Shown here piece after piece: positions 43,025-51,320 of a stretch of 64,000 bases of DNA; within the stretch, counting starts at the first letter, position 1, and every line of letters starts with the position of its first letter. Source of the DNA: Sulfurovum sp. UBA5198 (lineage in GTDB: Bacteria > Campylobacterota > Campylobacteria > Campylobacterales > Sulfurovaceae); NCBI GenBank assembly GCA_002412865.1, contig DHVW01000013.1, positions 62,001 to 126,000 of the forward strand, read 5' to 3'. Position numbers and translations under genes: made by a program. The notes below the pieces were generated by a model. It ran no database searches and was not told the DNA's origin. It worked only from the letters and a program-made list of their open reading frames with translations.

Positions 43025-43597
43025 ATGAAAAAAATATCTAAAACTTTATTGACCACAATTGCTCTATTAGGGGCTTCATCAATGTTTGCTAACGCAACAC
43101 CAATTAGCCATATAACATCGTCAAGCTTTAGTCTTGTTGTGAATTCATCAAATGGCTATGATTACGATAGATACACAGATAGACCTGCATATTTCTATAA
43201 TGGGCGACATTATTATGGAGGAGAGTATAGAAATGGCTATTACTATGTAGACGGCAATAGGTTTGATGGGGGTAGATATTATTCTCATGACAGAATGTAT
43301 CAGCAACCAAACTTAAGAAATAGTATTCTTAGTCTAATAACATTGCCATTATTAATGAACGGTCAATATGCATATTCAAATGTAAATATACACAATAGAG
43401 TAGATAGACATAGGTATTATAATGACAATAGACACTCATACAACCATAGAGATAGATTTTATGCAAGTAGATTTGACACTCAAAGAGAATATAGAGATAG
43501 ATATGAAAATGAGAGGAATGATAGACGAGGTGAAGATAGGTATAATGGTGATAGACAACCACAAAGTGACCATTATAGAGATGATTACAGAAGATGA
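43025..43597 (+). CDS. Secreted Tyr/Arg/Asp-rich low-complexity protein
   Basis: 190 residues. Signal peptide MKKISKTLLTTIALLGASS ending about residue 24 (MFANA). The mature part is very rich in Tyr, Arg, Asp, Asn and His: an early section has a short repeat (YNGRHYYGGEYRNGYYYVDG), a hydrophobic insert (LRNSILSLITLPLLMNG) and a C-terminal RDRYENERNDRRGEDRY-like tail. No family recognised. Such Tyr-rich exported proteins can be matrix or surface-associated; the high base-pairing of codons GAT/TAT/AGA gives long antisense frames that are not genes. Strong AGGAGG ribosome site. Confidence 0.75.
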   Translation: MKKISKTLLTTIALLGASSMFANATPISHITSSSFSLVVNSSNGYDYDRYTDRPAYFYNGRHYYGGEYRNGYYYVDGNRFDGGRYYSHDRMYQQPNLRNSILSLITLPLLMNGQYAYSNVNIHNRVDRHRYYNDNRHSYNHRDRFYASRFDTQREYRDRYENERNDRRGEDRYNGDRQPQSDHYRDDYRR

Positions 43598-43797
43598 CTG
43601 CTGGCAAAGACAAAGAATCTGAGATACTTAGACTCCAAGGGCTAAAAGCAATATTTCTTGGACAATATAAAGCATTAGAAGAACCTTTGAGCTATGCACA
43701 AAATGATTTCGAAAGTGATCTCATAAAAGAGCAACGAGCATCATTAGTTGCCTCAATAAAAGAGATTGTTAATACACTTGAGGAACTAGAGGCTTAA
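43594..43797 (+). CDS. Small hypothetical helical protein
   Basis: 67 residues, starting at ATG 43594 inside the stop of the secreted-protein gene (ATGA overlap). Mostly helical and charged (KDKESEILRLQGLKAIFLGQ and SLVASIKEIVNTLEELEA), no membrane span or cysteine. Translational coupling makes it a likely real gene, but the function is unknown. Confidence 0.6.
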   Translation: MTAGKDKESEILRLQGLKAIFLGQYKALEEPLSYAQNDFESDLIKEQRASLVASIKEIVNTLEELEA

Positions 43798-43839
43798 TTT
43801 TTATAATCTTCATGGTACGATACTGCACAAAGGATTGCC

Positions 43840-44916
43840 ATGAAGATTAAATCTATATCTACAAAAATATTTAAATCCAAACTAACAACACCATTTAAAA
43901 CTGCTCTCAGGAGAGTTGACAATCTAGAAGACATTATTGTGTCCATACAGTGCGAAGATGGAAGCGTAGGATATGGCGAAGGTGCTCCCACTCCAGTTAT
44001 TACTGGTGAAACAATAGGCACAATGAATGAAGCTATCTCATATCTCACGCCAATGATAGTTGGATTAAGTTTAGTAGAAGATTTTGATGAGATAATTAAA
44101 ATAATTCACAGTAGACTACTACACAATACAACAGCCAAATCTGCATTAGAAATTGCACTTTATGACCTAAAATCACAATCATACAACAAGCCATTATTTG
44201 AATACCTAGGTGGAACTCAAACAAAATTTGAAACAGATATCACAATCAGCCTAAATGAGCCTGATATAATGATAAAAGATTGTTTGATTGCAATATCCGC
44301 AGGGTATAATATTGTGAAAATAAAATTAGGCGAAAACAAACAAAAAGATATCGATAGGGTTTTGGCTATATATGATGCACTACCTAGAAATGTCAAGCTA
44401 AGACTAGATGCCAATCAAGGCTGGAGCAAAGATGACAGTGTGGAGATTATGCAGACTATTGAGAAACATGGCATTATTGCAGAGTGTATAGAGCAGCCAA
44501 TAAAGTCAGATGATATAAACGGTCTACTTTATATAAAAGAACGAATTATGACACCATTACTAGCGGATGAGGCAGTTTTTAGCTTCAATGACGCCAAAAG
44601 GATACTTGAACTTGGAGCCGCTGATTGTCTCAATATTAAACTTGCAAAATGTGGTGGTATATCAAACGCAATAAAAATAGCTGATTTAGCAATTGAGTAT
44701 AATGTAAACTGCATGATAGGGTGTATGCTTGAAGGACCAATTGGAATTGCAGCTGCATTACATTTTGCATCAGCCAAATCAAATATTATCTCTATGATTG
44801 ATTTGGACGCAGTTGCACTTCTTAAGTTTCAACCATTAAAAACAGATATAGAGTTTAATGGAAAAAATATTTTATTGTCCAAAGAGGCTGGAATTGGAAT
44901 TAGTGGGGAGCTATAA
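43840..44916 (+). CDS. L-Ala-D/L-Glu-type dipeptide epimerase
   Basis: 358 residues of the enolase superfamily, muconate-lactonising subgroup. The catalytic K-x-K is in YNIVKIKLGENKQK, the metal ligands in RLDANQGWS, CIEQP and LADEAVF, and the second acid/base lysine in LNIKLAKCGG. Such enzymes epimerise muropeptide-derived Ala-Glu for cell-wall recycling. It converges with trpC directly at its stop. Confidence 0.9.
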   Translation: MKIKSISTKIFKSKLTTPFKTALRRVDNLEDIIVSIQCEDGSVGYGEGAPTPVITGETIGTMNEAISYLTPMIVGLSLVEDFDEIIKIIHSRLLHNTTAKSALEIALYDLKSQSYNKPLFEYLGGTQTKFETDITISLNEPDIMIKDCLIAISAGYNIVKIKLGENKQKDIDRVLAIYDALPRNVKLRLDANQGWSKDDSVEIMQTIEKHGIIAECIEQPIKSDDINGLLYIKERIMTPLLADEAVFSFNDAKRILELGAADCLNIKLAKCGGISNAIKIADLAIEYNVNCMIGCMLEGPIGIAAALHFASAKSNIISMIDLDAVALLKFQPLKTDIEFNGKNILLSKEAGIGISGEL

Positions 44917-45717
44917 TTAGCTTTTAGTTCCATATTTAACACTCTTTATAGCTTGTTCTATATCATTTTGTCTCATGAAATGCTCACCAATCAAAAATGC
45001 ATCAGCTCCAATTTTTGATAGTTCTACTATTGTATCGTGATTTTCAATTCCGCTCTCAGCAACTATAATTTTTCCATTAGGAATAAGAGGGATCAATCTC
45101 TCACTTAAGCTCATATCCATCTCGAATGTTTCAAGATTTCTATGATTTATTCCTATGATTTCAGCTCCTGCAAACATAGCTTTGATTAAATCACTTTTGT
45201 CATGCACCTCTACAAGCACATCAAGACCCAAATGAAGTGCATAATTATAAAGCTCTTTTAACTCCTTGCGACTTAATGCAGCGGCAATCAAAAGGACAAA
45301 ATCGGCACCATAGACAAGAGCTTCAAGCAATTGATATTTATCAACTATAAAATCCTTACGAAGAAGTGGCAAGCTTGAGTATCGTCTAATCATTCCTAAA
45401 TACTCTTTATCGCCTTGAAAATAGTGAGGTTCAGTAAGAATAGAGAGTGCATCTGCTCCACCTTTTTCATACTCTTGTGCTATTTTTACTGGGTCAAAGT
45501 CTTCTCTGATTATTCCTTTGCTGGGACTTGCTTTTTTGACTTCTGCGATGATACGATATGGATTATCTTCTGTTGATCGTAGATATGATTTTACATCTTT
45601 TGGAATAAAAGGATTAAATGCCAAAGACCTTCCAAGCCATTCAGCTGGAAAATCCAACTTTCTTTTTTCCAAATCATCTCTAGTTTTTTTTAATATCTCT
45701 TGTAATATCTTTGGCAT
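44917..45717 (-). CDS. trpC: Indole-3-glycerol phosphate synthase
   Basis: 266-residue TIM barrel of the tryptophan pathway. Visible are IIAEVKKASPSKGIIREDFDP (catalytic Lys), VLRKDF-like LLRKDFIVDKYQL, GADFVLLIAA, VEVHDKSDL, GINHRNLETFEMD and VAESGI. It stands outside a trp operon here, with its stop abutting the epimerase gene. It starts 12 bases from the TPR gene stop and is probably part of the minus-strand run 47678-44917. Confidence 0.96.
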   Translation of the reverse strand: MPKILQEILKKTRDDLEKRKLDFPAEWLGRSLAFNPFIPKDVKSYLRSTEDNPYRIIAEVKKASPSKGIIREDFDPVKIAQEYEKGGADALSILTEPHYFQGDKEYLGMIRRYSSLPLLRKDFIVDKYQLLEALVYGADFVLLIAAALSRKELKELYNYALHLGLDVLVEVHDKSDLIKAMFAGAEIIGINHRNLETFEMDMSLSERLIPLIPNGKIIVAESGIENHDTIVELSKIGADAFLIGEHFMRQNDIEQAIKSVKYGTKS

Positions 45718-45728
45718 ATCGTGCTATC

Positions 45729-46628
45729 TCACTTCTTTTTGTTTTTATTTTTACAACTATTTATTTTATCTAAATTAATTTTTAACCTTTGGTCATTAAT
45801 GCCATTTTGTGCAATTATTATTTTCATTATATCATATGCTTTGTCACATTTATTTAGTTCATAATATTTCATTGCAATTTCATTTAGGTATTTCCAGTCT
45901 CCAGAGTCGTTATATACACCAAGGGCAAACTTATATGCACCGTTTATATTATTAGATGATATATAGATGTCATATAGTTTGTCGTACAGCTCCGCACTTC
46001 CTCCGTATAGCTTATCATGCTCTTCTAGTAATGAAATAGCTTGAGAGCTTTCTCTGTACATGTCGTGCAAAATTATAGCCATTCGCATGGCAATCTCCTC
46101 ATCATGCTCTTCACAGTAGAGTGAATTCAAAATAGATAGTGCACGATTAGGCTCATTCGCATAAATCAGAGCATCAGAGGCAACTCCTATGTCTAGCTTA
46201 TCTTTGGAGATTAAGATTAATTCTTCTGCTTCCATTTTTGCTTTAGTAAAGTTCTTTTGCACCAAGTGGAGCGTCATAAGCAGTCTAAGCACTCTTGTAT
46301 CTTTAGGGTTTTGCTTATGTAGTTTTGTTAATTCAGTCTCACTTTTTTGCAAGTTTGTTCCAGTAAGCAAAGAGAGTCTAATTTCTTCTAGTAGATATGC
46401 ATTAGATTTTGTATCTTTATACAAACCACGAAAGACTCTACGGCTATTGTTCAAATCACCATTTTCTTCGTACCAAAGCCCCTCCATGATACGATCATCT
46501 TCGGTGGTTATATCCAGTGATAATGGTAGACTATTGTTGTGACTTGAAAATTTTAAAATTCCCATGAACAACACAAACAATAATAAGATTGTTGCAAATA
46601 GCCAAAATACTAAACGACTCCAGGACAC
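45729..46628 (-). CDS. TPR-repeat membrane-anchored protein
   Basis: 299 residues. One N-terminal helix (about 6-26, VFWLFATILLLFVLFMGIL) anchors the protein; the rest (45-290) is helical with TPR-like pairs (EENGDLNNSRRVFRGLYKDT, LHLVQKNFTKAKMEAEELI, EPNRALSILNSLYCEEHDEE). The end is strongly basic. GTG start at 46628, overlapping the YkgJ gene by 19 bases. It probably acts as a scaffold at the membrane; partner unknown. Confidence 0.8.
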   Translation of the reverse strand: MSWSRLVFWLFATILLLFVLFMGILKFSSHNNSLPLSLDITTEDDRIMEGLWYEENGDLNNSRRVFRGLYKDTKSNAYLLEEIRLSLLTGTNLQKSETELTKLHKQNPKDTRVLRLLMTLHLVQKNFTKAKMEAEELILISKDKLDIGVASDALIYANEPNRALSILNSLYCEEHDEEIAMRMAIILHDMYRESSQAISLLEEHDKLYGGSAELYDKLYDIYISSNNINGAYKFALGVYNDSGDWKYLNEIAMKYYELNKCDKAYDIMKIIIAQNGINDQRLKINLDKINSCKNKNKKK

Positions 46629-46984
46629 TCTGCTTTTACCTCATCTTCATTATTTTTAAAATGTTCCCAAAAAGGAAATGTTCGACACTGCGATGGTCTC
46701 GCCTCATATACACCACACTGTTTTGCATTTTCATCGAAAAAAATACATGCAAAATCATCCGCTGCTAACTCTTTTTCAATTAGTGAGTATCTATGCCCGA
46801 CTTTTCGTAGGTACATTTTAGCGAAATCTTCTAAGCCTAAGCCTATATGAGAGGCTAGTCTTTCCATCTCTTCATGCTTCATCCATATATACCCACTTTC
46901 TCCTCTACAACAATGACCTCCGCAACTAGCACATGCCAAACTATCAAAGCCATAATTGTAGCCGTCTTTAAAATCAAATATCAC
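46610..46984 (-). CDS. YkgJ-family cysteine cluster protein
   Basis: 124 residues. The metal-binding cysteines are in LACASCGGHCCRGESGYIW and in FDENAKQCGVYEARPSQCRTFPFW, which is the usual pattern of UPF0153/YkgJ proteins that hold zinc or iron; no function is firmly known. GTG start within the end of the methyltransferase gene (11-base overlap), so translation is coupled. Confidence 0.9.
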   Translation of the reverse strand: MIFDFKDGYNYGFDSLACASCGGHCCRGESGYIWMKHEEMERLASHIGLGLEDFAKMYLRKVGHRYSLIEKELAADDFACIFFDENAKQCGVYEARPSQCRTFPFWEHFKNNEDEVKAECPGVV

Positions 46985-47678
46985 TCATTTCTCCTTTTAT
47001 GCTGTGCAATGATGCATATACAAATGCCTCTTTGGCTTCGGCTGTATATTCGCCAATATCATCAAATACAATCAGTGGTGCCATAATGCGACTAACAGCT
47101 TTTGAGTTGTGTTTACACGCTATCATTACAAGTTTTGAGTCTTTGTTTAGTTTTGAATGCACAAACCTAATCACCTCTGGTGTTAGATGATTTTTTTTAA
47201 GCACAAGCAAAATATCTACAATCTGCTTAGCATCATAGCAGAAATAAAATCTACCATGATTTGTCAAAAGCTTGTGTACTTTGTTAAAAAATATATCCAT
47301 AGGTAAACTCGACGCATATCTAGCGATAGACAAACACTCATCACTAGAGTGGTAAACGCTTGGAGCATAAAACGGTGGATTTGAAACAATTACATCAAAC
47401 TTCATAGCTATATCAAAAGTTGCAAAATCTTCATTATAAAGTATAGTATTTATATTATTATTTGCATAATTATGTTTTGCATATCTACACATTTTTTCTT
47501 GTTTATCAATGGCTGAGATAATCACACTAGGTATGCCGGAAAGAATAATACCTAGAACCCCTACTCCACAGCCAACATCGAGAAGGTTTCCTTTTAATTG
47601 AAATGATGAAATAAAATGTGCTAAAAATATAGAATCGCTATTATAACAATACCCATTGTGCGATTGATAAATCAACAT
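46974..47678 (-). CDS. TrmN6-like SAM-dependent methyltransferase
   Basis: 234 residues from ATG 47678. N-terminus MLIYQSHNGYCYNSDSIFLA matches the start of tRNA1(Val) A37-N6 methyltransferases (YfiC/TrmN6). SAM motif I is NLLDVGCGVGVLGIILSG and the catalytic motif IV is VIVSNPPFYAP. The open frame extends to a TTG at 47714, but that codon lies inside the -10 element, whereas ATG 47678 has AAGAG upstream. It is the first gene of the minus-strand run methyltransferase-YkgJ-TPR-trpC. Confidence 0.85.
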   Translation of the reverse strand: MLIYQSHNGYCYNSDSIFLAHFISSFQLKGNLLDVGCGVGVLGIILSGIPSVIISAIDKQEKMCRYAKHNYANNNINTILYNEDFATFDIAMKFDVIVSNPPFYAPSVYHSSDECLSIARYASSLPMDIFFNKVHKLLTNHGRFYFCYDAKQIVDILLVLKKNHLTPEVIRFVHSKLNKDSKLVMIACKHNSKAVSRIMAPLIVFDDIGEYTAEAKEAFVYASLHSIKGEMSDI

Positions 47679-47713
47679 TTTTACTCTTTTTGGTGCAATT
47701 TTACTATATTTCA

Positions 47714-47721
47714 AGTATAAT
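47714..47721. promoter_or_regulatory. Symmetric divergent promoter of the methyltransferase and bpt genes
   Basis: The eight bases AGTATAAT contain TATAAT on the plus strand (47716-47721) and TATACT on the minus strand (47714-47719). Both point to genes starting within 40 bases. The plus transcript would start at about 47728, just at the bpt ATG. Confidence 0.5.
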
Positions 47722-47728
47722 CGCGTTT

Positions 47729-48478
47729 ATGAATGACAGAATGCAAAGATTATTATCTCCACCATCGACTGATTTTTCGATGCTTGACTACGAATGCTCG
47801 TACCTGCCGAACAAAAAAGTTCGTATGCACTATAAATACATATTTGAACCTAATCAAACATTTGCATCAGAAGTAGTAAAGCGTGGCTGGAGAAGATTTG
47901 GTAGATATTATTTTCATCCTACCTGCAATGGCTGCAATGAGTGCAAAAGTCTGCGTATTGATGCTGAACATTTTCAAGCATCAAAAAGTCAAAAAAAATC
48001 AATAAAACGAAATGTAGATACCAGAATAGTTCTGCAAGCCCCAACTCTCTCAAAGGCTCATATAGAACTATACAATCAATACCATATGCACAAACAAGAA
48101 AAAAATGGTTGGAAATATAAAGCTATATCACAAAAAGAATATTATGAGAACTTTGTAGATGGTGCTAGTAATTTCGCTCGTGAAGTTCTTTATTATAAGG
48201 ACGATAAGCTTGTGTGTGTTGATTTGATTGACTTATTAGATGATGGCATTAGTTCGATTTACTGCTATTATGATTATGGGCATAGTGAACTCTCACTTGG
48301 TGTTTTTTCACTACTTTATCAAATAGAACTTGCAAAATATTTAAATCTAAAGTGGATATATTTAGGATACTGGGTTGATGGTTGCAATGCATTTGCTTAC
48401 AAAAGCAATTTTACACCTCAAGAGATACTAGATGGATTTCCACTATTGGATGTTGAGCCAGAGTGGGTAGAAGTTTAA
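47729..48478 (+). CDS. bpt: Aspartate/glutamate leucyltransferase Bpt
   Basis: 249 residues. Transfers leucine from tRNA to N-terminal Asp or Glu, marking proteins for ClpSA degradation (N-degron route). YLPNKKVRMHYKYIFEPNQ, RRFGRYYFHPTCNGCNECKS and SIYCYYDYGHSELSLGVFSL are the ATE/Bpt hallmarks. ATG 47729 lies about eight bases after the TATAAT, so the message may be leaderless; no ribosome site is seen. A second Met at 47741 is possible. No obvious terminator follows. Confidence 0.9.
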   Translation: MNDRMQRLLSPPSTDFSMLDYECSYLPNKKVRMHYKYIFEPNQTFASEVVKRGWRRFGRYYFHPTCNGCNECKSLRIDAEHFQASKSQKKSIKRNVDTRIVLQAPTLSKAHIELYNQYHMHKQEKNGWKYKAISQKEYYENFVDGASNFAREVLYYKDDKLVCVDLIDLLDDGISSIYCYYDYGHSELSLGVFSLLYQIELAKYLNLKWIYLGYWVDGCNAFAYKSNFTPQEILDGFPLLDVEPEWVEV

Positions 48479-48503
48479 GATAGAAATATAGCAAAAATAT
48501 CTG

Positions 48504-48554
48504 TCACTCTACATTAGCATACTCATAAGCTTGTTGTGCTGTTATATTTTCCAT
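48504..48554 (-). pseudogene. 16-residue mini-ORF MENITAQQAYEYANVE
   Basis: Begins one base after the stop of the N-P-x-P-T gene at 48556 and matches the start of the relics at 23764, 24719 and 25539 (x-I-T-x-Q-x-A-Y-E-Y-A-[DN]-V). It is the same start-of-gene remnant in the second locus, 23 kb away. Nothing gene-like follows it to the bpt stop. Confidence 0.5.
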
Positions 48555-48555
48555 G

Positions 48556-49209
48556 TTATTTTTCTCTTTCAAGTTTAATATTTACTTTGATGTCCTTTTG
48601 AGAATTTGATATTTCATTGTAGTAATTAATATCATATCTCAGAGAGGGTGTATTTTGCTGCGAGTCATCTAAACTGCTCCTAATAACAAAATACCCATTT
48701 TTTTCTAATTCACATTTGTAGATTTTGTTATCAAATTTCCATTCTGAGCAATTAACTAAAACTTCATGCTTTTGGGTGTTTCTATAAACAAATTTAGCAA
48801 AATTTGTCCCACCATGATTAGCTTTCTTATCTTTGAAATAGAAACCCATATATGAAGCTCTATAGTCACAAGCGCCTGGTAAAAAATAGTCCAAAAATAT
48901 GGTTGATTCAAAAGTTCCATTCTTTATATTTGCTGGAAAAGTTATTTCTTGTCTTTGCGGGAATCGTGTTCCTGCAAGCCAATTCGTATCATCACATTTT
49001 CGATTATTATTAACATATGTGACGGTAAACTTCAGTGTTGAATTCTCATCTAGTGGAAACTGACCATGAATTCTAACTTTCTGTGTCGGATTTGGATTAA
49101 CCTCTGGAATCTTATTTGAGTCGTAGATTACAGTTTCAATTCCCCACTTTGCTAAAAAGAGTAATGGTATGGCTATAAGGATGTATTTGATTATTTTTTT
49201 CGTGTTCAT
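48556..49209 (-). CDS. N-P-x-P-T family exported protein, subtype B
   Basis: 217 residues. One membrane helix (about 7-27, YILIAIPLLFLAKWGIETVIY) then VNPNPTQKVRIHGQFPLDEN. FPANIKNGTFESTIFLDYFL and PGACDYRASYMGFYFK relate it to the genes at 23761 and 24719; cysteines in KCDDTNWLAG and PGACDY are kept. It ends in ISNSQKDIKVNIKLEREK. The ATG at 49209 overlaps a mini-ORF ending KAKEAA, and a mini-ORF follows. Function unknown. Confidence 0.8.
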   Translation of the reverse strand: MNTKKIIKYILIAIPLLFLAKWGIETVIYDSNKIPEVNPNPTQKVRIHGQFPLDENSTLKFTVTYVNNNRKCDDTNWLAGTRFPQRQEITFPANIKNGTFESTIFLDYFLPGACDYRASYMGFYFKDKKANHGGTNFAKFVYRNTQKHEVLVNCSEWKFDNKIYKCELEKNGYFVIRSSLDDSQQNTPSLRYDINYYNEISNSQKDIKVNIKLEREK

Positions 49210-49259
49210 GCGGCTTCCTTTGCTTTATTAAATTTAAAATTTTGACAATTCATTATCAT
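49206..49259 (-). pseudogene. 17-residue mini-ORF ending in KAKEAA
   Basis: ATG 49259 with AAAGGGGC upstream reads MIMNCQNFKFNKAKEAA; the TGA overlaps the next ATG. Its end N-F-x-F-N-K...K-E-x-A-A resembles the open frame that ends at 49879 ahead of the other N-P-x-P-T gene (NFNFNKLLIGFDNNIKETAA). Both look like 3' ends of former upstream genes. Confidence 0.4.
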
Positions 49260-49266
49260 TGCCCCT

Positions 49267-49881
49267 TTACTTAATCAATTCATAATACGGAACATCAAAG
49301 CCCTTGTCTGCAAAATCTATTTCTATCTCTTTTGATAAATTTGAAACTTCCTCAAAACCTATAGAGTGAGTATTGCCAACGGCACATGTTATTCTTTTTT
49401 CGATATGCTCATTCAAATCCGAAGGTCTCTTTACTGTATTTTGCTCCCTAGTACAATTTATCAACTTTTTCTTTACTGTACTTTTATCTGTCAAGTTAAC
49501 CATTGCGACTCCGCCTTGGATGGTATAATCTTTGCATTTGATCTCAGGAGAAAAAGCAACCATTTTCCAGTTAGAAAATATTTGCTTATAATAGTCCTTA
49601 TAGACAATTGCCTCGTACGAGCCGTCTTTTTTAATATCCGTCGGCACTTTGATCCATTGAGTCTGTCTCATTCCAAATGAATCATTAGGGGCATATTTGA
49701 TATTTAGTGTTAGAGTACAACTTTTTTCAAATGGAAACTTACCGTATATCTTCAGTTGTGCAGTTGGGCTTGGATTGATTGTAGGCGGTATAGATCTTAT
49801 TATTTCTTGTCCGATACAGTTGGTTAAAAGCATTAGTGGTAATGCTATGAGAGTGTATTTGATAATTTTTTTGGTAGTCAT
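49267..49881 (-). CDS. N-P-x-P-T family lipoprotein, subtype A
   Basis: 204 residues. Signal peptide MTTKKIIKYTLIALPLMLLT ends in a lipobox (LLTNC, Cys at 22), so this member is likely a lipoprotein while its closest relative at 25514 has a plain membrane anchor. Family part: INPSPTAQLKIYGKFPFEK, DGSYEAIVYKDYYKQIFSNW, MVAFSPEIKCKDY, QGGVAMVNLTDKST, EVSNLSKEIEIDFADKG. The ATG at 49881 overlaps the end of an open frame finishing in KETAA. AAGGAG precedes the start. Function unknown. Confidence 0.82.
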   Translation of the reverse strand: MTTKKIIKYTLIALPLMLLTNCIGQEIIRSIPPTINPSPTAQLKIYGKFPFEKSCTLTLNIKYAPNDSFGMRQTQWIKVPTDIKKDGSYEAIVYKDYYKQIFSNWKMVAFSPEIKCKDYTIQGGVAMVNLTDKSTVKKKLINCTREQNTVKRPSDLNEHIEKRITCAVGNTHSIGFEEVSNLSKEIEIDFADKGFDVPYYELIK

Positions 49882-50222
49882 GCTGCTGTCTCCTTGATAT
49901 TGTTATCAAATCCAATTAAAAGCTTATTAAAATTAAAATTTTATCAAATATCTTATCTAATATGTTCTTTAAAGTTAATTTTTTATAAACTTTTACATAT
50001 GTTGTAAATTTGGATTTTAGGCATTAATTCTCCAATATTGATAAGTTTTATAGATAATTATACCTAGCCTCCCACTTAGGGTAGCCTTTAACAAATTTAT
50101 TAAACAAGAATTATATTTTAGTGTGTTGATTTGTAGCAATATACATTTTTAGTGATGTATTAAAAATAGCATTTATCTGATTTTTACATATAAACTTCAA
50201 TAAGCAAGCATAGAGTATTTAG
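49882..50222. other. Intergenic stretch with gene relics
   Basis: 341 bases without an intact gene. On the minus strand a 20-codon open frame ends at 49879 with NFNFNK...KETAA, and 50048-50110 encodes FLFNKFVKGYPKWEARYNYL followed by a stop, which reads like the C-terminal end of a lost protein of unknown family. The rest is AT-rich with no repeat, tRNA or promoter that I can support. Confidence 0.4.
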
Positions 50223-51320
50223 CTAACTTTTAATTTTCCTAACCCAGTTCCAAAATAACCTGTTCGGATTTACTCTCTCATCTATTAAAGTGCCTTTTAC
50301 AATATGATTGGCTAGTTCATTTGCCAAATATGGGGCAAATACAAACCCTCTAGCACCTAGAGCATTAAATACAAACAGATTTTTATAATGAATGAGCGGA
50401 TATTTGCGTCCATTTAGTATATTTGGATACTCCAACATCTTGGCTATATCAATAATACTTCCAACAACTGGAGTATAATCCCTATTGGATGCTCTCATGC
50501 CACAAAATATCTCTTTAAGCTCAAAATCAATCGTATCTATGAAGTCACTAGCACGAGCTAGGAGCTTCGTTGCTTTTTGCTCACTACATGGTTTTTTCTC
50601 TTGCACTTCAAGCTCATGAGTTGCACCCAACTTTATTACACCACCCATATTCGCTGAGGCTGAAAATCCCTCATGAAATGACTTTGCTAGTGGTAGATTC
50701 GTGCTAAAATCCGCCCTATTCCCCCAAATACCATCTATGCTCATATATCGTATGTCTATTAGCTCATTTTCATAGCCAGTGGCTAATATAATATTTTTTG
50801 ATGTGAGTTCACCTATATGCCAAAACTCTCCATCAAATTCTATCTTTTCTACATCCATTGTTTGAATATCTATGCCATCCAGCATAGCCTTGCAAATATC
50901 AACAGCGTCACATACTCCAGCTTCATTAAACTCTATGGCACTAAAACTTGATTTTATGCCTATATTTTGTAGCTCATCAGTAGTAATCTTATGATGGATT
51001 TGTGAAATACTAAACTCATCTATTTGTAGTGATTCTTTTTCGCTTTTTGGTATTCTGATTATGCTTGTCTGATGAAAATATTGTGGGAAATATTGTTTAT
51101 AAAAATCTACGGCAAAGGCAAAGGCATTGTCGCTTAATTGCTTTAATGGTAAATCTGTACCGAGCTTAGGTGACATAAACGCTCCAGCAGCTCCACTTCC
51201 GCCAGTTGCAATACCGTTTTTGTCAATTACAAGCACATTTTGTCCTACTTTATGGAGTTCATATGCCACACTACAGCCAGCAATACCAGCACCGATAATG
51301 ATGGTATCATAATTAATCAT
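50223..51320 (-). CDS. FAD-dependent oxidoreductase, MnmC C-domain type
   Basis: 365 residues. FAD-binding Rossmann start MINYDTIIIGAGIAGCSVAY, then GGSGAAGAFMSPKLG, the C-terminal CGMRASNRDYTPVVG and NALGARGFVFAPYLANELA, all matching the oxidase domain of MnmC, which removes the carboxymethyl group during mnm5s2U34 tRNA modification. In this organism the oxidase would stand alone without the methyltransferase half. A D-amino-acid-oxidase-like role cannot be ruled out. It overlaps glyS by one base. Confidence 0.82.
   Translation of the reverse strand: MINYDTIIIGAGIAGCSVAYELHKVGQNVLVIDKNGIATGGSGAAGAFMSPKLGTDLPLKQLSDNAFAFAVDFYKQYFPQYFHQTSIIRIPKSEKESLQIDEFSISQIHHKITTDELQNIGIKSSFSAIEFNEAGVCDAVDICKAMLDGIDIQTMDVEKIEFDGEFWHIGELTSKNIILATGYENELIDIRYMSIDGIWGNRADFSTNLPLAKSFHEGFSASANMGGVIKLGATHELEVQEKKPCSEQKATKLLARASDFIDTIDFELKEIFCGMRASNRDYTPVVGSIIDIAKMLEYPNILNGRKYPLIHYKNLFVFNALGARGFVFAPYLANELANHIVKGTLIDERVNPNRLFWNWVRKIKS

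Noticed and set aside
43371..43600. Repeated GATAGA-like units considered as a CRISPR or tandem-repeat array
   Set aside because: Units are irregular in length and spacing and simply encode Asp-Arg-rich protein.
43128..43613. Two minus-strand ORFs rich in Tyr and His opposite the secreted protein
   Set aside because: Produced by the low-complexity GAT/TAT/AGA codons of the plus-strand gene; no start signals.
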